From the NCBI GenBank assembly GCA_902779315.1, contig CACZBC010000004.1, positions 1 through 33,505 of the forward strand: a stretch of DNA of 33,505 nucleotides, given 5' to 3'. Positions within the stretch are counted from its first letter, which is position 1; each line of letters opens with the position of its first letter. Origin of the DNA: an uncultured Bacteroidales bacterium (GTDB lineage: Bacteria > Bacteroidota > Bacteroidia > Bacteroidales > Bacteroidaceae). A program made the position numbers and the translations under genes. The notes beneath the pieces were generated by a model. It did not search any database, had not been told where the DNA came from, and saw only the letters and a program-made list of their open reading frames with translations. This document shows, piece after piece, positions 33,429-33,505 of the stretch.

Positions 33429-33505
33429 TTAATCATCAAAGTCGTATCTGTCTAACAGTTTGCCGCATTTAGAGCAAAATACTTCATGTTTGTAGATGAC
33501 ATTTC
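33429..33505 (-). CDS. C-terminal end of a zinc-ribbon-like protein (partial, runs off the window)
   Basis: The minus strand encodes, to the window edge, NVIYKHEVFCSKCGKLLDRY then DFDD and TAA (stop at 33431-33429). The CSKCGKLL motif is half of a zinc ribbon, so the protein probably ends in a metal-binding finger, its other Cys pair lying outside the window. The stop is 27 bp upstream of the asnA -33 element. Only 24 codons are visible, so no function can be named. Confidence 0.6.
   Translation of the reverse strand, partial: NVIYKHEVFCSKCGKLLDRYDFDD

Overview
The window looks like chromosomal DNA of a Bacteroidales bacterium, most likely Prevotella or a near relative. Transcription starts follow the Bacteroidetes pattern (TTG or TTTG, 19-22 bp, then TAnnTTTG) at at least eight places. 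Shine-Dalgarno sequences are largely absent. Gene content fits too: a GH89 enzyme with a signal peptide, an Mrp protein lacking the C-terminal CxxC, an orphan MlaD behind a cell-wall amidase, and a TonB receptor with the long Bacteroidales-type N-terminal extension. The genus call is inference; there is no rRNA here.

Left part (1-9300): a minus-strand pair (PaaI-type thioesterase, then a DUF1080 lipoprotein) is divergent from a CPBP membrane protease. Convergent to that lies an alpha-N-acetylglucosaminidase (GH89) gene broken by a frame change and an apparent loss of about 30 codons. Next come a tRNA-Asp with an enlarged D-loop and its own promoter and terminator, trmB, and a membrane-anchored coiled-coil gene overlapping trmB by one base. 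On the plus strand follow mrp and a secreted GH16 glucanase.

Centre (about 9465-25002): one long plus-strand Wzx/Wzy-type surface polysaccharide cluster, with a promoter and a structured leader of about 125 nt. Order: UDP-glucuronate 4-epimerase-like, TviB/WbpO-like UDP-HexNAc dehydrogenase, TviC/WbpP-like epimerase, acyltransferase-3, Wzx flippase, Wzy polymerase, ATP-grasp ligase, two GT4 glycosyltransferases, serine-acetyltransferase-like enzyme, a third GT4, a WecG/TagA (GT26) transferase, an NTP_transf_5 protein, and the polyprenyl glycosylphosphotransferase that starts the repeat unit. Many genes overlap by 1-20 bp. The middle genes (about 13-21.8 kb) look more AT-rich than the flanks, as is usual for exchanged capsule cassettes. 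The product should be an acidic polysaccharide containing uronic acids, possibly acylated and amidated. No chain-length or export genes (Wzz/Wzc/Wza) are in the window.

Right part (25-33.5 kb): a secreted glutaminase-A-like (DUF4965) protein with a strong terminator; then, on the minus strand, asnA and a TonB receptor, followed by an amidase - MlaD - PfkB sugar kinase operon. The right edge holds the end of a zinc-ribbon-like gene.

Most unusual feature: three separate intergenic regions (about 2167-2247, 6601-6733, 9304-9413) carry short arrays with a period of about 22 bp. Their units contain palindromic words and differ between loci, yet two loci share an exact 11-bp word in opposite orientation. 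I know of no described element that matches. Other points to check are the tRNA-Asp D-loop duplication, the interrupted GH89 gene, and the ATP-grasp enzyme inside the polysaccharide operon.
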